Assembly: GCF_032884065.1 (NCBI RefSeq)
Contig: NC_088881.1
Span: forward strand, 12,489,260 to 12,553,259
From: Artemia franciscana
Lineage: Eukaryota > Arthropoda > Branchiopoda > Anostraca > Artemiidae
Length of the DNA stretch: 64,000 nt
Direction of reading: 5' to 3'
The stretch's first letter is position 1. Every line of letters begins with the position of its first letter. Below are positions 58,666 to 64,000 of the stretch, piece after piece. Position numbers and translations under genes: made by a program. The notes beneath the pieces were generated by a model. That model saw only the letters and a program-made list of their open reading frames with translations. It was not told where the DNA came from and ran no database searches.

Positions 58666-59216
58666 TAAAAGTGGCGCTGCGTCCCCTTAAACCCTATAAA
58701 GGCGTGAGTTTCATTTGCACTTTACTGAAAATGATATGTTTTTTGAACAGATTTTATATCTACTACAAAAGAAGAAGAAAATCATTACAAACTGGTCTAT
58801 CTAAAAGCATCTTTTTACGAAGAGCAAGTAGGCTATTTTGTTATATTTACGCCTTCAGTTCACTATTGACATATCAATACAGTCCTTATTTTCTTCCGAT
58901 TTAAAAATGTTACTTTTATTACTTGATTTCTACATATTCCCACGAGCGTATATTTGTTCAACAGTCTGACTGAACATAATGGTTGTATCACCCTATTGAT
59001 TGTTTCATTGCTCAACTATCAGCTGGAGGATAAATTGGCTAAATAAATAAAATTTAAAATTAAAAAAATCATAGAATTTACTAAATAAATAGAGAAGGCA
59101 AACCCTCTAAAAGGCAAGCGTTATTTACGCTCTACTGGAAAAGATATGTATTCCAGACAGTGTTTTTATTTGTATGAACATCACGGAAAAAATAAATCAC
59201 AAAGTCACAAAAAAAT

Positions 59217-60330
59217 ACAGTAATTACATTCTTGGCATTAAATTTAATTCCACCATTTCAAGGGAACGCTTTTTCATAATAAAGCAAAAAATTAAAACTT
59301 TTCCATTTGATTTTATTTGATTCAAAGGTTTAAAAAATAATACTAAGTGAAACTTTTGAAATAAACATTGATAACTTTGAAGTAGTAGCCTATATTTTCT
59401 GTGTGTTTGAAAAGAATATGTCATTATACTTTCAAGGGAAATATTATTGATGAAAATCTACCGTACTAATTTCTTTTATATAAACTAATTCTAAGCTTTG
59501 ATTTAATTTCTATTTGTTTTTTAATTGGCACAGCTAATTGTCGGCATGAAAAGAAAAAAAAAGGAAAACAAATTTTTACAGCGATTACATTCTTGATTTT
59601 AAATTTAATTGCACTATTTTAAAGGGACGCTTTTTCAAATTAATCTGAAAAATTAAAACTTTTCTATTTGATTCCATTTAATTCAAAAGTTCAAAAAATT
59701 AATGCCTGAATAAAACTTTTGAAATAAACATTGATAACTTTGAAGTTGTATGTTTCGTTTGTCGAAGTGATCTTTTGAATTGGCTTATCAGTAAATGATT
59801 CACCAATTTATTTTCTACACGTTTGAAGGATATATGCCAATGTGTTTAAGGCGCAAATATTATTCACGAAAATCTACCGTACCAAATTCTTTTATATAAA
59901 CTAATTCTAAGCTTTAATTTGTGTTTGTTTTTTAATTGGCACAGTTAATTGTCGGTATGGAAAGAAAGAAAAAGGAAACAAATTTTTATACTAATTACAT
60001 CCTTGATCTTAATTTTAATCCCACTATTTTAAAAAGACGTGTTTTTCAAATTAAAGTGAAAAATTAATGCATAAGTAAAACTTTTGAAACAAACATTGAT
60101 AACTTTGAAGTAGTATGTTTTGTTTGTTGAAGTAATGGTTTAAATTGTCTCGTCAGTAAGTGATTCACTACGTTTGAAAGGAATATGTCAATGTTAAAGG
60201 GGAAATATTATCGATGAGGATCTATCGTACCAATTTTTTTACATGAACTAATTCTAACTTCAATGTAATTTCTGTTCGGTTTTTAATTGGCAAAGTTTTG
60301 TTATGGCTAATTGTCGGAGTATTGGTGTAG
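59217..60330 (+). repeat. Triplicated repeat of 360-410 bp
   Basis: Units start at about 59217, 59577 and 59988 with ATTACATTCTTGxxxTTAAA, then CTTTTGAAATAAACATTGAT, ATCTACCGTACxAATTTCTT and TTTTTAATTGGCACAG. Units 2 and 3 carry an extra 50 bp around GTTTCGTTTGTCGAAGT. Confidence 0.75.
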
Positions 60331-60389
60331 TTGTTAGCTTGTCTGAACCTTTTGCTGGTAATTTTAACAAATAAGTTTGTAGCAAGTAG

Positions 60390-60540
60390 TAATTGAAGAA
60401 AAAACTAAAAAAGAAAAAACTAAAAAAGAAAAAAAAAACAAAAAAAGAAAAAAATAAAAAAATGTAAAAAATAAAAAAAAATAAGAGAAAAAAAGAAAAA
60501 AACTAAAAAAAACTAAAAAAACTAAAAACAAAAAAATTAC
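60390..60540 (+). repeat. A-rich tract
   Basis: AAAAAACTAAAAAAGAAAAA-type sequence like the Helitron minisatellite but without Helitron ends. Confidence 0.8.
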
Positions 60541-60557
60541 TAAAATATTCAGTTATT

Positions 60558-61009
60558 CTGCAGATTTTTCCACCAATCTCGGAATAAGGATCCTATATAT
60601 CGGGATGAAAAAAGTTTTTAATAATCCATTACCAGAACATTTTTTCATTCATTTCAGGAGAAGGGTTTGCAGTATCTAGCTTTAATCCCATCAAAGATAG
60701 AAAGTATTAGAGCCGGTGCATTTTGCAAACCAAGTGGTAATTTTAACAAACCAAGGGTTAGTAATAACGAACAAATATCGATATTCGATGTATAAAAAGT
60801 TCGATAAATACTCTGTGTGCGAAACTGCAGGCTAATTATTTCAATATGTAGTGGCTCTAATACTTTCTATCTTTGATGAGATAAAAGCTAGATGCTGCAT
60901 ACCCTTCTCCTGAAATATGTGAAAAAATATTATGGAAATGAATTGTTAAAAACTTTCTCTATCCCAATATATAGGATCTTTATTCCGAGACTGGTGGGAA
61001 AATCTGCAG
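60558..61009. mobile_element. Foldback element with 155-bp arms
   Basis: Left arm 60558-60714 runs CTGCAGATTTTTCCACCAAT to AGAAAGTATTAGAGCC. The right arm 60852-61009 is its inverse at roughly 85% match. The centre (about 137 bp) is unrelated and includes AATATCGATATTCGATG. No coding capacity. Confidence 0.75.
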
Positions 61010-61574
61010 AAAAGACGAATATTTCCCTTAAATAAGCCAGGATTTGAGCAAATGAAGATTTCAACCTTTCAGAACAGCCAACTAAATCCTATCACAATTT
61101 AAAGTAAACAATTTCAGGCTTTATGCATACTAATAATATCCGAATTCCTGTTTATTTTTGTACTCTCCACCCAATACATTGGATAGAAGTCCAAGCAATA
61201 GCTATAATAATAATAATATATATAATTGTATCCTGGCACATACTCCGGAATTTGTTCCAGGGGAAGGGGGGTAAATAATACTAAGCATTTTTTTGGGAGG
61301 GGGCAATAATAAAAAAACTTTTATTTGGTAATTTTAATAAGATTTCTCAGAAAACTAGTAAATTTCAGAATTTCAAATGGGGAGGGCGAGCCCACCCCTT
61401 CTTTTTACGTCCCTGATTGTTGTTGATTGACTCATTAATTGTTGGAATCAAATTATGTCATTAGTGCAGTGCAATGTAATTTCACATTCTCTTATTTTAT
61501 AGAAGAGCCTCGAATATTCTTATTTATTTGTCACTTTTTTGGCTTGTATTCCTTAACATAATTGAGATTAGATG

Positions 61575-61690
61575 GTACTTTATTTGCCATATTGGGAACA
61601 GCCTGCTACTCTACCTATGTTTTTCTACCTCACTATATTCGATCGCTTCTTGAGTATGCTGGCATCATTTGAAGTATGAAAGTTCAGTGT
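61575..61690 (+). pseudogene. Tiny LINE RT fragment
   Basis: HYIRSLLEYAGII followed by a stop where Trp is expected, then SMKVQC. It resembles the IRxxLEYAxxIW motif shortly after the RT domain of CR1/jockey LINEs. Only about 25 residues, so weak. Confidence 0.3.
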
Positions 61691-62139
61691 TGAAAGAATT
61701 TTTGTAAAATTTTGGAGTTATTTGTTGCACTTTTAACAATGTTGTGTTTTGAAAATAAAGAATAAAATAAAGATATATTTGTTCAAAATAATGTTATGAG
61801 AAGGTAAACAGACTCGATCCGATTCCTGTAAGGGTGATGGAAAGGATATTATAGAAAACTTAAGTTTCTTTATGTAAAGAAGATTAATGACGGGTTTAGT
61901 CATTATACCTTAAACCCTTTTGGGGTAGGGGTATAGTCTTTCATTTCTTAGTCCTTTCTTAGTTAGACGTTCACTTCTTACGCCTATATCCTAGCTTTGC
62001 CTTTAATTTCTCATCAGACTCATCTGGATAGATAATGTAAGTGAAGAGTGACTTTGGTTAATTTTAACCGGGATTATAAAGACCAGATTTTGATAGCTGT
62101 GTTTGCGTCAAAAGATGTTTGCTTAGTGATTCCAAATAA

Positions 62140-62295
62140 GGAAGTTTCATTAATTTTACCCATCAAAAGCTATTAGCATTTAAAAAATTGAATAATTTTA
62201 GAAAAAAGGTATTACTCTTGACGAAAATTGGCAAAGGTTTCCGACGTAGCAGTAGTTTCAATCCTCTATTTATAAAATTACGAAATTTTGGAATA
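62140..62295 (+). repeat. Diverged Y-body fragment
   Basis: AGTTTCATTAATTTTACCC, CATCAAAAGCTATTAGC and AGTAGTTTCAATCCTCTATT follow Y order. Confidence 0.45.
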
Positions 62296-62346
62296 CCAAT
62301 CAGAAGGAGGTATATTTACCCACACACACACACACACACACATATA

Positions 62347-62432
<86 letters not shown>

Positions 62433-63150
62433 AATAAGTTGTCTGTGTGTGTGTGGGTCTGTCGGGTGACGTCATGTTTGTGTGTTGACTGACGTCATGT
62501 TTTCGACTGACGAAATTACAGACCGGGACATCGGGACACAAATGACGACCGGGACACCGGCACATAGAGAATATGAATGACGACCGGGACACTCAAAGAG
62601 AAAGCGACCGGGAGACATGGAATGTTCGATTAGCAATCACCATCAACAAAGCACCGGGACACAAATGACGACCGGGACACAGGGAGTATAAATGACGACC
62701 AGGACACAAGTAAAAAAAACTAAAAAAAGGTAAAAACTACAAAAAAACTAAAAAGAAAAAAACTAAAAATTAAAAAGAAACTAAAAAGCTAAAAAACTAA
62801 AAAAACTAAAAAAGAGAAAAAAATAAAAAAAGGAAACAAAATGAAAAATAAAGGAGAAAAACAAAACTAAAAAAAAATAAAAATAAAAAAAAACTAAAAA
62901 GAAAAAAAAAACTAAAAAAAAGGAAAACCAAAAAAAAACTAAAAAGAAAAAAGGGGGAAAATACAAAAATTTATTTCATCATATACCATTTCAAAAACGA
63001 ATGTATATACAGACCGGGACACCGGGATACAAATGACGACCGGGACACAGGGAATATAAATGACGACTTGGACACAGGGACACAACTACAACGGGGACGT
63101 TGGGGGGCACAGGGGGATATATAAATGACGACGGGGACACAGGGAATGTT

Positions 63151-63207
63151 CGATTAGCAATCACCATCAACAAAGCTCAAGGGCAATCACTAGAATCATG
63201 AGGTATA
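63151..63207 (+). pseudogene. Short helicase remnant, internally duplicated
   Basis: CGATTAGCAATCACC through AATCATGAGGTATA, cut off at 63207 where A-rich sequence resumes. A longer copy follows at 63483, so the element contains an internal duplication of about 330 bp. Confidence 0.7.
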
Positions 63208-63482
63208 ACTAAAAAAAAGGTAAAAAACTAAAAACTAAAAAAAGACCAATTCAAAAACGAGTGTATATACAGACCGGGACACTGGGACACAAATCACGAC
63301 CGGGACACAAGGAATATAAATGACGCCCGGGACACTTAAAGAGAAATCACAGACTGGGACACCGGGACACAAATGACGACCGGGACACAGGGAATATAAA
63401 TGACAACCGGGACACAACTACAACGGGGACGCCGGGGGGCATAGGGGGATATATAAATGACGACGGTGACACAGGGAATGGT

Positions 63483-63675
63483 CGATTAGCAATCACCATC
63501 AACAAAGCTCAAGGGCAATCTTTAGAATCATGAGGTATAGATCTGAATACGGATTGTTTTCCCATGGACCATTATATGTTGCATGTTCAAGAGTCGGTAA
63601 ACCTGACAATCTATTTATATGCACAGACAATGGGACAGCAAAGAATGTTGTATATTCGCAAGTTTTACGTAGTAT

Positions 63676-63678
<3 letters not shown>
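63483..63678 (+). pseudogene. Helitron helicase C-terminal remnant
   Basis: Carries the shared stop after SLES and then GPLYVACSRVGKPDNLFI (one-T deletion as at 3889), ending near SQVLRS before an (AT)n tract. Confidence 0.8.
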
Positions 63679-63726
<48 letters not shown>

Positions 63727-63866
63727 ATCTATATTCACAGGTGGGACATAGGGACACAACTACAATGGCGCTTAACGACTTACGCGCGTGGGGGGGTTTG
63801 GGGGGGGCGCGAAGTGCCCCCACCAACTAGGTGTTGGGGTGGCGCTTCGCGCCACCCCAATAGCTA

Positions 63867-63868
<2 letters not shown>

Positions 63869-63954
<86 letters not shown>
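63869..63954. repeat. (AT)n microsatellite at Helitron 3' flank
   Basis: About 86 bp of TA repeats beginning directly after CTAG/T. Confidence 0.95.
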
Positions 63955-63957
<3 letters not shown>

Positions 63958-64000
63958 TTATAGTCTATCGGAACACTCCTCACTCGAATGAGATTTTAAT

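Larger units (their letters stand above)
62347..63867 (+). mobile_element. Helitron with expanded (AT)n at its 5' end
   Basis: TC at 62347 followed by a TA tract of about 75 bp where other copies have six TA units, then AAATAAGTTGTCTGTG and TGACGTCATG repeats. The interior has GACGACCGGGACAC blocks, an A-rich stretch (62710-62960) and two helicase remnants. 3' end: hairpin with GAA loop, then hairpin 2 with the loop reversed to TTC, then CTAG at 63864-63867. Confidence 0.85.

Overview
This window is eukaryotic, AT-rich, repeat-dominated DNA, most likely from an arthropod. The 5'-truncated LINEs, tRNA-derived SINEs with target-site duplications, Helitrons, a Penelope-like element, long (AT)n tracts and one intron-split animal gene all point that way. 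Several repeat families resemble what I remember from brine shrimp (Artemia); that is recollection, not something the sequence proves. There are no operons, rRNA genes, CRISPR arrays or prokaryotic signals. Many apparent ORFs are simple-sequence translations ((AT)n read as YIYI, A-rich tracts read as KKLKK) or lie inside repeats.

The one host gene I can support is a nudE/NDEL1 homologue on the minus strand. Coding exon 1 is at 28023-27944 and exon 2 at 14823-14670, joined in phase across a 13.1 kb intron packed with transposon remnants. Later exons must lie at lower coordinates, probably outside the window; I found none.

Layout. 0.4-7.6 kb: Helitron array with repeated 5' ends, A-rich minisatellites, helicase remnants, double 3' hairpins and a 2.85 kb tandem duplication. 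8.5-13.5 kb: LINE remnants, an old copy of a 0.9 kb inverted-repeat element (called YX here), a dispersed repeat (Z) and a Tc1/mariner relic. 14.0-28.0 kb: nudE exons with MITEs, palindromes, LINE 3' ends and a 300 bp (AT)n tract in intron 1. 28.3-33 kb: YX copies and unknown repeats. 34.2-36.5 kb: jockey-like LINE pieces joined to a pogo/Tigger-like transposase relic. 40-41.6 kb: hAT relic and an intact SINE. 42-47.3 kb: foldback repeat, Penelope-like relic, a complete 755 bp Helitron, LINE C-terminus. 48.2-50.9 kb: two head-to-head Helitrons, one with a nested SINE. 52-53.7 kb: YX copies. 56.1-58.1 kb: a diverged tandem array of about 16 units. 59.2-61 kb: a triplicated repeat and a foldback. 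62.3-63.9 kb: another Helitron.

The genes do not form a pathway; apart from nudE this is a landscape of decaying mobile DNA. I did not find a convincing new biological system. The most distinctive signals are the Helitron family (paired terminal hairpins with a GCGAAGC apex, CRE-like palindromes at the 5' end, higher-order tandem 5' ends) and the 56-58 kb array.
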